DNA from: Paraburkholderia tropica
GTDB taxonomy: Bacteria; Pseudomonadota; Gammaproteobacteria; Burkholderiales; Burkholderiaceae
DNA: 64,000 nucleotides
Reading direction: 5' to 3'
NCBI RefSeq assembly: GCF_914484835.1
Contig: NZ_CAJZAR010000037.1
Location: forward strand, 295,898 to 359,897
Shown here: positions 29,067-39,213 of the stretch, in pieces
How positions within the stretch are numbered: position 1 is the first letter of the stretch
How the letters are laid out: each line of letters opens with the position of its first letter
Position numbers and translations under genes: made by a program
Notes under the pieces: generated by a model
What the model was told of the DNA's origin: nothing
Database searches by the model: none
Seen by the model: only the letters and a program-made list of their open reading frames with translations

Positions 29067-29993
29067 TCAGACCGGCGCGCGGCGCGCCTCGCGTGCACCG
29101 CCGCGCACCGCGCGCCAACGGGCGTACGCGGTGCCGGGCGAGCCCGCTCGCAAGGCGCTCAGGCCCGTATGCAGCAGGCCCGGATACACGCGCGTGCCGA
29201 CCAGCGTCCACCACCACCAGGCCGTCTCGCGATGCAGCGGCGGCAGATGACTGCGCAGAATCAGATGGAAATTGAACGCGGCGTTATGGATCGAGGCGAG
29301 CGTCTGCGCATTGCGCGGATCTTCGCCGGGACGCGGCGCCGGATAGTGATCGACAGCCACGCGCGGGTCATAGACGAGCTTCCAGCCCGCGCGCTTCACG
29401 CCCATGCTGAACGCCATGTCGTTGTGCGTCTGCGCGCCCGTGCCGCGCAAACGGCGGTCGAAGCTCAGACCCGCGATCGCCGCGCGCCGGTAGCTCATGT
29501 TCGCGCCCTTGAGCAGATCGACTTCGCGCGCCTCGCCCACGCCCAGATGATGATTGCCGACGATGCGGCCCGAGCGCTGCACGCGCCCCACCAGCTGGCG
29601 CTCGCCATCGAGCACGCGGCCTTCTTCATGCACCCAGTCGCGGCCGCCGAGCGCGCCGAGTTGCGGATCGGCCTCGAAATGCGCGGCGATACGCGCGACC
29701 CAGTCGGCGTGCGGCGCGGCATCGTCGTCGGTGATGGCGATCACGTCGCCCGTCGCCGCTTCGAGACCGCGATTGAGCGCGGCCACCTGGCCCGGTTCCT
29801 CGACGCTCGCCACTTCCACGTTGAGCACGCGCGGCGTCACATGTTCGGCGAGGCATGCGTGCGTCGCGGCGTCGTCGGCGCGCGCGACCACCACGATCTG
29901 ATCGGGCGCGCGCTCCTGGCGCAGCAAGGCCGAGAGGCAGCGCGAGAGATCGTCAGGACGCCTGTACGTTGGTACGAGCACGGTCACTTTCAT
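29067..29993 (-). CDS. bceG: Glycosyltransferase family 2
   Basis: A 308-residue inverting glycosyltransferase. MKVTVLVPTYRRPDDLSRCL is the GT2 opening and GDVIAITDDDAAPHADW contains the metal-binding DDD. WVHEEGRVLDG and GTGAQTHNDMAFSM belong to the acceptor side. I chose 29993 because AAAGGGGAACACGCG precedes it. A start at 30011 would overlap the bceF stop (TGATG) and add six residues, and both may be used. It is the only GT2 enzyme in the locus apart from the priming transferase, which belongs to a different family. Confidence 0.9.
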   Translation of the reverse strand: MKVTVLVPTYRRPDDLSRCLSALLRQERAPDQIVVVARADDAATHACLAEHVTPRVLNVEVASVEEPGQVAALNRGLEAATGDVIAITDDDAAPHADWVARIAAHFEADPQLGALGGRDWVHEEGRVLDGERQLVGRVQRSGRIVGNHHLGVGEAREVDLLKGANMSYRRAAIAGLSFDRRLRGTGAQTHNDMAFSMGVKRAGWKLVYDPRVAVDHYPAPRPGEDPRNAQTLASIHNAAFNFHLILRSHLPPLHRETAWWWWTLVGTRVYPGLLHTGLSALRAGSPGTAYARWRAVRGGAREARRAPV

Positions 29994-30010
29994 CGCGTGT
30001 TCCCCTTTCA

Positions 30011-32239
30011 TCAGGCGCTCAGGTATTCCTGCACGGCGCTGTAGCCATAGCCGTAGCTGCCGCGCGCGCGCGCCGGCACGCCGTTGAAGACACCGCCCGT
30101 CACATGCACGCCCGCCGTGCGCAGACGCTTGAGCGTATCGGCGATTTCGCCTTCGGTATGCATGCCCGAACGCAGCACGAGGAAGATCGAACCCGCATGA
30201 CCGCTGATGATCGCGGCATCGGTCACGGCCAGCACCGGCGGCGTATCGACGAGCAGAATGTCGTAGCGCTTCGCGAGCCCTTCGAGATACTGGTTAAGAC
30301 GCGGCGACATCAGCAGCTCGGACGGATTCGGCGGACGGCGGCCGCACGAGATGAAGTGCAGGTTGTCCACTTCGGTCGCGCGAATCGCTTCGTCCAGCGA
30401 AATCTGGCCCGAGAGCAGCTCGGAGAAGCCGTTGTCCTGCGGGCCGCCGAGATAGCGTTCGAGCGCGCCGCGGCGCATGTCGCCGTCGATCATCAGCACG
30501 CGCTTGCCCGAATGCGCGAGCAGCACGGCGAGGTTCGCCGTCATGAAGCTCTTGCCGACGCCCGGCACCGAGCCCGTGAGCACGACCACGCGATTGCGCG
30601 CGTCCATCACGCTGAACTGCAGCGAGGTGCGCAGCGAACGCAGGCTTTCGACCGTGAGATCCTTCGGCGCGGCGCTCGCGAGCACTTCGCGCAGACGCGT
30701 GCCGCCGCGCACCGGCGCGCGCTTTTCGAGCGCGGCCTGTTCGGCCGAGAGCGGCACGAGACCGTAGACGGGCAGCTGGAACGTGCGTTCGATCACGTCC
30801 GGGTCGACGATGCCCTTGAACATGTTCCGGCGCATCAGCACGAAGCCGGTACCGAGAATCAGGCCGAGCATCGCGGCCGCCGAGACGATCAGCAGCTTCT
30901 TCGGCTTCGACGGCTTGCCCGGGCGCATCGCCGGATCGACGATATGCACGTTGCCGCCCGTGCCCACGCGCTGCACCGAGAGTTCCTGAATACGGTTGAG
31001 CAGCAGCACGTAGATGTCTTCGGCCACCTTGGCGTCGCGTTGCAGCTGCACGGCCTTCACTTCGGTCGCGGGCAGATTGCGGAATTTCGCGTCGTACTTC
31101 GCGCGCTCGCCTTCGAGTTGCGAGAGCTGCTGGCGCGCCGCGATCAGCACCGGATGCTGGTCGCCGAAACGCTGCTGCAGCGAAGCGATCTGCAATTGCA
31201 GCGCGGAAATCTGCTGCTCGTATTGCACGCTGCCGTCGAGATAGATCTTCGCTTCGTCGCTCGCGTTGATCGAGCCCGACTTGCTTTGATACGCGGTCAG
31301 CGCCGCTTCGGCGTTTTCCAGATCGCCCTTCAGGCGCGGCTGCTCGCTGCGCAGGAAGTCGAGCATCTTGCTCGCGTCGGCCTGCTTGGTGGCCACGTGC
31401 TCGCGCAGATACGACTGGGCGACCGCGTTCGCGACAGCGGCGGCGTGCTCGGGATCGTTGTCTTCGAGCGAGATGTCGATCACGCCCGTCTGCTTGCCCT
31501 GCTCCTGCACCTTGACGGCGTTCTGGAACGCCGAGACGGCGTCCAGATCGTTCATGCGCACGACGGTGAAGCGCGTGCCGGGGCGCGCCTTCAGCTCGCT
31601 CACGAGCATCGTCACGCCGCCGCCCTGCACCTGCTGGCCGACCGTGCCTTCGACCAGGCGGCCGCCGTCGGGACCGGAGATCACGAAGCGGTTGTCGTCG
31701 AGCGCGGTCAGCGTGAGCTTCTTGCCTTCCAGCTCGGGCGCGACGTCGATCGAATCGACGTTCGCGACTTCTCCGCCCCAGGCGTAGCCCTTGAGGCCGA
31801 ACCACGGACGCGCCGGATCGCCCGGCGTCGCGAGACGCGCGGCGAGGCTGCCGACCACCGGCAGCGTGACCGGCGAGACGCTGTAGTTCAGCTTGAACTG
31901 CCGGACGACCGGTTCGAGCACGCTGCGGCTCTGGATCATCTGGATTTCGGCGTCGGTCGGCAGCGAACCTTGCTGGCCGCTGGTGATGTTGGCGCCCGAC
32001 TGCGTTTGCGTGAGCGCCTGCGACGTGTAGTCGGCCTGCTCGACGCGCACTTGCGTGTCGGCGGTGTAGACCGGCTTGGCCACGTAGCAGTAGAACACGG
32101 CGCAGCCGACCACCACGGCCGCGATCGCGATGAGCCAGCCGATGTCGTCGATGATGACGCGCAGCAACTGGCCGAGGACGACGTCCTCTTCCTCTGTGCG
32201 GGCCGCCGGGGCCGCCTGACTGTTGGCTTGAATGCTCAC
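30011..32239 (-). CDS. bceF: Polysaccharide co-polymerase and bacterial tyrosine kinase (Wzc-type)
   Basis: The 742-residue protein has an N-terminal Wzz domain with a first membrane helix at about residues 33-53. A long periplasmic segment includes a coiled coil (around residues 270-400), and a second helix lies near residue 455. The cytoplasmic BY-kinase domain follows, with Walker A GSVPGVGKSF (about residue 560), Walker A' VLMIDGDMRRG and Walker B LLVDTPPVL. The C-terminus has four tyrosines (GSYGYGYSAVQEY), the autophosphorylation cluster. It controls polymer length and export with the outer-membrane protein BceE, and BceD removes the phosphates. Size and layout are normal. Confidence 0.95.
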   Translation of the reverse strand: MSIQANSQAAPAARTEEEDVVLGQLLRVIIDDIGWLIAIAAVVVGCAVFYCYVAKPVYTADTQVRVEQADYTSQALTQTQSGANITSGQQGSLPTDAEIQMIQSRSVLEPVVRQFKLNYSVSPVTLPVVGSLAARLATPGDPARPWFGLKGYAWGGEVANVDSIDVAPELEGKKLTLTALDDNRFVISGPDGGRLVEGTVGQQVQGGGVTMLVSELKARPGTRFTVVRMNDLDAVSAFQNAVKVQEQGKQTGVIDISLEDNDPEHAAAVANAVAQSYLREHVATKQADASKMLDFLRSEQPRLKGDLENAEAALTAYQSKSGSINASDEAKIYLDGSVQYEQQISALQLQIASLQQRFGDQHPVLIAARQQLSQLEGERAKYDAKFRNLPATEVKAVQLQRDAKVAEDIYVLLLNRIQELSVQRVGTGGNVHIVDPAMRPGKPSKPKKLLIVSAAAMLGLILGTGFVLMRRNMFKGIVDPDVIERTFQLPVYGLVPLSAEQAALEKRAPVRGGTRLREVLASAAPKDLTVESLRSLRTSLQFSVMDARNRVVVLTGSVPGVGKSFMTANLAVLLAHSGKRVLMIDGDMRRGALERYLGGPQDNGFSELLSGQISLDEAIRATEVDNLHFISCGRRPPNPSELLMSPRLNQYLEGLAKRYDILLVDTPPVLAVTDAAIISGHAGSIFLVLRSGMHTEGEIADTLKRLRTAGVHVTGGVFNGVPARARGSYGYGYSAVQEYLSA

Positions 32240-32290
32240 GTTTTCGATCCCGTTTTAACTCGTGTTGCGTGGGAGGAAGACCTCACGCCC

Positions 32291-33463
32291 TTAGCGCGTG
32301 ATCTGCTTCAGGTAGAAGACCGTCTGCACGGTCGGCAGCACCTGTTGCAACAGGCGGTTGAAGGTCGTCGAGGCGGCCGTGCCGACGTACACGACATCCA
32401 GCGGCTTGAGCTGGAATTGCGACGACAGCATGATCGCGTCGGGCTTGGTCATGTCGAGGCGATAGATCTCGGGCTGGCTCGGGTTGTCCTTCATGCCGCG
32501 CATCACGAAAATCTGGCGCGGATTCGCGTCGGTATCGAGGATGCCGCCGGCGGAAGTGAGCGCGTCGGCGATCGTCAGCTTGCCGCGAATCATGCCGGTC
32601 TGGATCGGCGTCTTCACTTCGCCCATCACGAATACTCTGCTGTCCGAACGATCCGGCACATTGATGATGTCGCCGTCCTGCAGCATTACGTTCTGCGTCG
32701 CATCGCCCGAATCGAGCATGCGGTTCGCGTCGAGCACGTAGAGCTTGCCGTTGCGCGTGAGGCGCACGCGGTTGATGTCGGCGTTGTCGGTGGTGCCGCC
32801 CGAACGCGTGATCGCGTCGACGAGCGACAGCGGCACGTCGCTCACCGCGAGCGGGCCCGGCGTCTTCACGTCGCCGGTCACCTGGATCTTCTGGCTGCGG
32901 TAGGCGAGCACGCGCACGTCCACCTGCGGATTCTTGATGTACGGACCGAGGCCCGAGGCGAGCTGGTCGCGCAACTGGCCCGGCGTCTTGCCCGCGGCCA
33001 TCACGCGGCCGACGAACGGGAAGTAGATCGTGCCGTCCTTCGCCACGGTCTGCCCATACGGGTCGGACTGGCCGGACAGCGCGCTGGTGTACGGCTGCGT
33101 GAGCGCCTGCCCCACGGTCTGCGTGGTGTTGCCGCCCTGCGAGAAGGTCGAGCCTTGCGGCGTCGAAATCTCCGGGTGGTCGTAGACGGTCACGCCGAGA
33201 ATGTCCTGCGGCGCGATGTGATACGTGTAGTCGGCCGCGTTGGCGTACTTCGCCGGCGGCAGGTCGACATGCACGCCCGCTGCGGTCTGGGCCTGCTGCA
33301 TCACGAGCTGCGACGTGATCAGATGCACGTCGTACTGCTGCTGCGGCTGATTGTTCGGCTGCTCTTTGAGGCTCGACGTGTCGAGATAATTGCCCGGTGC
33401 AGTCGAGCACGCGGCTACGAAGGCGCTCAACGCCAGCACGGTCATCAGATTGAGTTTCTTCAT
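32291..33463 (-). CDS. bceE: Outer-membrane polysaccharide export lipoprotein (Wza-type)
   Basis: A 390-residue lipoprotein; the signal MKKLNLMTVLALSAFVAAC ends in the lipobox VAAC. The Poly_export domain is YTYHIAPQDILGVTVYDHPE, followed by SLBB-type repeats (KIQVTGDVKTPGPLAV; RVFVMGEVKTPIQTG). It should form the outer-membrane channel through which the polymer leaves, in contact with BceF. The ATG at 33463 overlaps the bceD stop codon (ATGA). Upstream in-frame starts at 33469 and 33484 are alternatives. Confidence 0.93.
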   Translation of the reverse strand: MKKLNLMTVLALSAFVAACSTAPGNYLDTSSLKEQPNNQPQQQYDVHLITSQLVMQQAQTAAGVHVDLPPAKYANAADYTYHIAPQDILGVTVYDHPEISTPQGSTFSQGGNTTQTVGQALTQPYTSALSGQSDPYGQTVAKDGTIYFPFVGRVMAAGKTPGQLRDQLASGLGPYIKNPQVDVRVLAYRSQKIQVTGDVKTPGPLAVSDVPLSLVDAITRSGGTTDNADINRVRLTRNGKLYVLDANRMLDSGDATQNVMLQDGDIINVPDRSDSRVFVMGEVKTPIQTGMIRGKLTIADALTSAGGILDTDANPRQIFVMRGMKDNPSQPEIYRLDMTKPDAIMLSSQFQLKPLDVVYVGTAASTTFNRLLQQVLPTVQTVFYLKQITR

Positions 33464-33909
33464 TGGCATATTCGGCTTAGCCATCCCTTAACCAGACGAT
33501 CCATCAATTCGAGACTCTCGCGATACGCGGCTTCGTCGAGGCCATGCGGATCGGAAACGTCCGAGTTCTCCCAATTGCCTAGCGCGAACACCTTGCCGCG
33601 CGCGGTCGGCTCGATGCGCTCCACGGCGGCCACCTGGCGGCGCTCCGTGACGAGCACGAGATCGGCGGCGCGTACAAGCTTGCTCGTGAGGCGGCGCGAG
33701 CGGTGTTCGCCCACATCCACGCCGCGCTCCGCGAGCAGCCGCTGCATCACCGGATCCATGTCCTCGCCATCGAGCGCCCGCAGGCCCGCCGAGTGGAACG
33801 CGCCTGCGTGCGCTTTCGCGCGCTCGCGAAGACCCGCGCGAAAAAGCTGTTCCGCCGCCGGTGAGCGGCAGACGTTCGCGTGGCAGACGATCAATACGTC
33901 GTTGAACAT
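33460..33909 (-). CDS. bceD: Low-molecular-weight protein tyrosine phosphatase
   Basis: The 149-residue protein has the P-loop CHANVCRSP (nucleophile Cys9, Arg15) and the general-acid loop DVSDPHG. It should remove phosphate from the tyrosine cluster of BceF, a cycle that governs capsule and exopolysaccharide assembly. Length is normal. It lies between ugd and the exporter gene, with a four-base overlap to the latter. Confidence 0.95.
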   Translation of the reverse strand: MFNDVLIVCHANVCRSPAAEQLFRAGLRERAKAHAGAFHSAGLRALDGEDMDPVMQRLLAERGVDVGEHRSRRLTSKLVRAADLVLVTERRQVAAVERIEPTARGKVFALGNWENSDVSDPHGLDEAAYRESLELMDRLVKGWLSRICQ

Positions 33910-33961
33910 GGCCGTGTGGCTCCTTGTTACTGCTTGCGCTCAGCGTCGATCAGGACTTCGA

Positions 33962-35380
<1,419 letters not shown>

Positions 35381-35457
35381 GCCCACCTCAAATGTGATTG
35401 CCTGTTGGTGTTCGCGAGAGCCGCGGCGTCATACGCATGCCGCGCGCCCGCCGCGCT

Positions 35458-36837
35458 TCAATATGCGTTTTGTCCTGCGAAGCCTTTCCACATGGTCATG
35501 GCGACGATGCGCAGGTCGAGCGCGAAGCTCCAGTGCTGCATGTAATGCAGGTCGAAACGCACACGGTCGCGCATTTTTTCCACGCGGTCGGTTTCGCCGC
35601 GATAGCCGTTGACCTGCGCCCAGCCCGTGATGCCCGGCTTGATGCGATAGCGCGCCATGTAGCCGCGCACGAGGTCCTTGTAGATGTCGTCGTGCGCGAG
35701 CGCATGCGGACGCGGCCCCACCACCGACATCTCGCCCTTGAGCACGTTGATGAATTGCGGCAGCTCGTCGAGGCTCGTGCGGCGCAGGAACGCGCCCACG
35801 CGCGTCACGCGCGGATCGCCGCGGCGCGCCTGCGTGACCTGGCCCGCGACTTCCGCATGGACCTTCATCGAGCGGAACTTGTAGATCTCGAACTCGTTGC
35901 CGTCGAGACCCTTGCGGCGCTGCTTGAAAAACACCGGGCCGCGCGACGTGAGCTTCACCGCGAGACCGACCACGGCGAACAGCGGCGCGAGTGCGATCAG
36001 CACGCAGCCCGCGAACAGAAAATCGAACACGCGCTTGGGCAGCACGCGCAGATCCGTGACCGGCGAAGCCGCGAGATTGATCGCGGGCACGCCGAGCAGA
36101 TCGACCACGGGCTGGCTGAAGAACGAAAGACTGCGCACGTCGGGAATGAAGCGGATGTTCACGAAGTCGTTGCGCAAGGCCATGGTGATGCGGTGAATCG
36201 TGCGCTCCTTGGTGATCGGCAGCGCGAGCCACATTTCGCGCACCTCGTGTTCGCGCACGAACTCGATCACGGCCTGGAGATCGCGCGCGACCGGCACGCC
36301 ATCGAGGAACGCTTCGCCTTCGGCGTCGCTGTCTTCATCGAACACCAGTGCGGGATGAAAGCCCGCCTCGGGACGGCTTTTCATCTGCTCGACGAGAAAG
36401 CGCGCGTAACGCGGGCTGCCGACCACGGCCACGGCCTTGTGGTTGTAGCCTTCGCGGCGCAGGCCGCGCAGCACCATATGCACGAGCGCCTTCGAGACGA
36501 TCAGGAACGCCACCGACGCCACCACCCAGTACGCGAGCCAGATGCGCGAGAGCGAATCCGCGCGGTGGACGCTGAAGCTCAGCAGGATGCCCGTGCATTC
36601 CACCGCGACCCACGCGGCGCAGACGCGCGCGAACAGCACGTAGAGCGATTTGCCGCGCCACGATTGATAGATGCCGAACGCCGGGAACATCCAGATCGCC
36701 AGCAGGCAGTTGAACGCCAGCGCCACGCTCTCCGCGTCGGACAGCGGCGCGAGCCTTCCGTGGTGCAAGGCAGCCGCCAGCAGCGCGCCTGCGGCGATGG
36801 CGGCAACGTCGATGATTCTCGCTAGAACGCTCAGCAT
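35458..36837 (-). CDS. bceB: Undecaprenyl-phosphate glucose phosphotransferase (priming)
   Basis: The 459-residue polyprenyl glycosylphosphotransferase begins the repeat by moving glucose-1-phosphate from UDP-glucose to undecaprenyl phosphate. Four N-terminal helices and a CoA-binding-like loop ([18 protein letters not shown]) precede a last helix ([20 protein letters not shown]) and the catalytic domain. That domain holds [46 protein letters not shown] and [15 protein letters not shown]. The ATG at 36837 is chosen over 36879 for its GAGG site. It is the first gene of a ten-gene operon and is divergent from bceA. Confidence 0.95.
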   Translation of the reverse strand: MLSVLARIIDVAAIAAGALLAAALHHGRLAPLSDAESVALAFNCLLAIWMFPAFGIYQSWRGKSLYVLFARVCAAWVAVECTGILLSFSVHRADSLSRIWLAYWVVASVAFLIVSKALVHMVLRGLRREGYNHKAVAVVGSPRYARFLVEQMKSRPEAGFHPALVFDEDSDAEGEAFLDGVPVARDLQAVIEFVREHEVREMWLALPITKERTIHRITMALRNDFVNIRFIPDVRSLSFFSQPVVDLLGVPAINLAASPVTDLRVLPKRVFDFLFAGCVLIALAPLFAVVGLAVKLTSRGPVFFKQRRKGLDGNEFEIYKFRSMKVHAEVAGQVTQARRGDPRVTRVGAFLRRTSLDELPQFINVLKGEMSVVGPRPHALAHDDIYKDLVRGYMARYRIKPGITGWAQVNGYRGETDRVEKMRDRVRFDLHYMQHWSFALDLRIVAMTMWKGFAGQNAY

Positions 36838-37342
36838 GTCCGGCACCTCGGGTTGAAAAAAAATGAACGGCGGCCACACGTTCTGCGCAATAACGCACTG
36901 CGGGCCGCACGACGGGAATCAGGGAATTTCACGCCAGAATACCCCGGCGTTGATGAAACGGATCCGAATAAACCCTAATAAAGCGCGATAAAAATTCCGC
37001 GCGCAAGGTGCAAAAGTATCTCCAAATGTTTCGTTGCTAACGATAGGGTTTTTGACGCATTTTTTCGGCAACGATTGCCGGATTCGCCCGCCGGACGGCG
37101 CGTCTCGGGGTCGAATCCGCGGCAAAATTTGCCGCTTGCCGCGCGCCTCGTATCGATTTATTTTTCTGTGCGCATCGCATTGCGCCTATTTTTATTCGAA
37201 TTTTTGTTCGCGATGAATTATGACGAATAGTCGACTTTTAATTTAATCCGAATATTTTTCATTTTCTTCTTTACGGCGTTATTTCTGTTGATTTTAAGCA
37301 TGCTACAAATCGCAGAACCGAAACCCCTTTCAGGAGATCGAG
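36838..37342. promoter_or_regulatory. Divergent promoter region of the bceB operon and bceA
   Basis: This 505-base spacer has a strongly AT-rich stretch (about 36940-37060 and 37140-37310) unlike the surrounding coding DNA. It must hold promoters for the main exopolysaccharide operon (minus) and for bceA (plus); AGGAG just before 37343 is the bceA ribosome binding site. I could not place a single convincing -35/-10 pair. Confidence 0.6.
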
Positions 37343-38863
37343 ATGACGGATACGGGTTCCGCAACGGCAACGGTGCGAGCGGATCAGCCGCAGAATGCGG
37401 CGCGCAGTGCGCTGCAAGTCTGCCCGGTGGTGCTTGCGGGCGGCTCGGGTTCGCGGTTGTGGCCGCTGTCGCGCGAGCAGTACCCGAAGCAGATGATCAA
37501 CCTCGTCGGCGAACAGTCGCTGCTCGCGAATACTGCGAGCCGCCTCGATGCGCTCGCAGAGCGCGTCACGCTCGCCGACAAGCTGATGATCGTGTGTAAC
37601 GAGGAGCATCGCTTCACGACCGCCGAACAGGTTCGCGCCGCCGGCAAGGAAGCGAAGCTGATTCTCGAACCGCTCGCGCGCGACACCGCGCCGGCACTCA
37701 CCATCGCGGCGCTTTCCGTGGTGGCCGAGCAGCAGGACGGCATTCTCGTCGTGATGCCCGCCGACCACGCGCTCGCCGACCTCGATGCGTTCCAGGCCGC
37801 GGTCGCCGACGGCGTGCGCCACGCGGCCAACGGTCAGATCGTGACGATGGGCATCGTGCCCACGCACCCGGAAACCGGCTATGGCTACATTCACGTGGGC
37901 GAGCCGCTCGCGAGCGGCGAAGAACAGGGCGCGCGGCGCCTGAACGGCTTCGTCGAAAAGCCCTATTTCGAACTGGCGCAGCAATACGTTTCGTCGCAGC
38001 GCTACTGGTGGAACAGCGGCATTTTCATCGTGCGCGCGAGCACGTGGCTCAAGGCCATTCGCCACTTCCACCCCGCCATTCACGAGGCCTGCACGGCCGC
38101 CGTCGAGCATGGCAAGGCCGACGGCGACTTCTTCCGCGTGGACCGCGAAGCCTTCGAGCGTTCGCCGGCGAATTCGATCGACTACGCGGTGATGGAACCG
38201 CTGTCGAGCGACCCGAGCGTGGCGAGCGGCGTGGTCGTGCCGCTCACGGCGGGCTGGACCGATCTCGGTTCGTGGGACACCGTCTGGCAAGTCTCCGACA
38301 AGGACGACGCCGGTAACGTGGCGCAAGGCGAAGTCATGTTCGAAGGCGCCAACGATACGTTCGCGCACTCGGACGGCCGCCTGATCGCGTGTCTGGGCAC
38401 CGAGAATCTCGTCGTGATCGAAACCGCCGACGCCGTGCTCGTGGCCGACCGCTCGCGCGCGCAGGACGTCAAGAAGATCGTCCAGCGCCTGAAGACGCAA
38501 CGCCGCAGCGAAGCGGTCGCGCATCGTCTCGTGCATCGGCCGTGGGGTCATTACGACAGCGTCGACAGCGGCGAACGCTTCCAGGTGAAGCGCATCGTCG
38601 TCGAGCCGGGCGCGCGTCTGTCACTGCAGATGCACCATCACCGCGCCGAGCACTGGGTCGTCGTGCGCGGCACGGCGCTCGTCACACGCGGCGAAGAACG
38701 CTTTATCGTTTCGGAGAACGAATCGGCGTATATTCCGCTCGGCGTGTCGCATCGACTTGAGAACCCGGGCAAGATGCCGCTCGAAATCATCGAGGTGCAA
38801 TCGGGCTCCTATCTCGGCGAAGACGACATCGTGCGTCTCGAAGACGTGTACGGACGCCAGTGA
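37343..38863 (+). CDS. bceA: Mannose-1-phosphate guanylyltransferase / mannose-6-phosphate isomerase
   Basis: This bifunctional type II PMI/GMP has 506 residues. The N-terminal nucleotidyltransferase domain starts CPVVLAGGSGSRLWPLSREQYPKQ (GDP-mannose pyrophosphorylase signature) and contains FVEKP. The C-terminal cupin (about 390-500) has PWGHYDSVDSGERFQVKR and LQMHHHRAEHWVVVRGTALV, the metal-binding histidine and glutamate set of the isomerase. It turns fructose-6-phosphate-derived mannose-6-P into GDP-mannose together with a phosphomannomutase that is not in this window. GDP-mannose feeds both the mannosyltransferase and the GDP-rhamnose branch. Confidence 0.95.
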   Translation: MTDTGSATATVRADQPQNAARSALQVCPVVLAGGSGSRLWPLSREQYPKQMINLVGEQSLLANTASRLDALAERVTLADKLMIVCNEEHRFTTAEQVRAAGKEAKLILEPLARDTAPALTIAALSVVAEQQDGILVVMPADHALADLDAFQAAVADGVRHAANGQIVTMGIVPTHPETGYGYIHVGEPLASGEEQGARRLNGFVEKPYFELAQQYVSSQRYWWNSGIFIVRASTWLKAIRHFHPAIHEACTAAVEHGKADGDFFRVDREAFERSPANSIDYAVMEPLSSDPSVASGVVVPLTAGWTDLGSWDTVWQVSDKDDAGNVAQGEVMFEGANDTFAHSDGRLIACLGTENLVVIETADAVLVADRSRAQDVKKIVQRLKTQRRSEAVAHRLVHRPWGHYDSVDSGERFQVKRIVVEPGARLSLQMHHHRAEHWVVVRGTALVTRGEERFIVSENESAYIPLGVSHRLENPGKMPLEIIEVQSGSYLGEDDIVRLEDVYGRQ

Positions 38864-38869
38864 AATTCG

Positions 38870-38904
38870 AGCGTGGCCGATGCTGTTAAAGCATCGGCCA
38901 CGCT
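38870..38904 (+). terminator. Hairpin downstream of bceA (15-bp stem)
   Basis: AGCGTGGCCGATGCT and its exact complement flank a 5-base loop, 6 bases after the bceA stop codon. The following T-tract is weak (TTG), so it may depend on Rho or act as a 3' stabiliser. Confidence 0.75.
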
Positions 38905-39171
38905 TGCATGCAGGACGGTTCTGAAGTGCTGAAGCATTACGAGGGCAAGGGCGTCATCAGCAGCGGTATCGCGCTGCACTCGAACGCTCCGCCATGGTGG
39001 AGACACGACAAAGCGCAGTAGCGGCCAGACGAACGTGCTAACGAACGTACGTGCTGCTACGGCGTTTTGCGAAAGACGGTGATGTGAGACATGTGCGCAA
39101 CGCAGTTTGCTACGACACGCGCGACGGTTTTGAAACCTGCTGAATGCGCGGATCGCTCCGCGATGGCGGCT

Positions 39172-39193
39172 GGCGCGCGTTCGAACGCGCGCC
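39172..39193. terminator. 22-bp perfect palindrome downstream of the transposase-derived gene
   Basis: GGCGCGCGTTC joined directly to its complement, 20 bases past the stop codon of the 39214-40515 gene. It could form a terminator hairpin with a short loop or a DNA-binding site. No T-tract follows on the minus strand. Confidence 0.5.
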
Positions 39194-39213
39194 GGCGCCG
39201 GTCCGACACGTTG

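Larger units (their letters stand above)
38864..39213. other. Intergenic region, two strong hairpins
   Basis: This 350-base gap lies between convergent genes. It holds the bceA terminator-like hairpin, a 22-bp perfect palindrome near the other gene, and between them only unassigned sequence. A 37-codon plus-strand frame from 38908 exists, but it has no ribosome binding site. Confidence 0.5.

Noticed and set aside
38908..39021. 37-codon frame after bceA
   Set aside because: No ribosome binding site, begins within the downstream arm region of the bceA hairpin and has no recognisable features.
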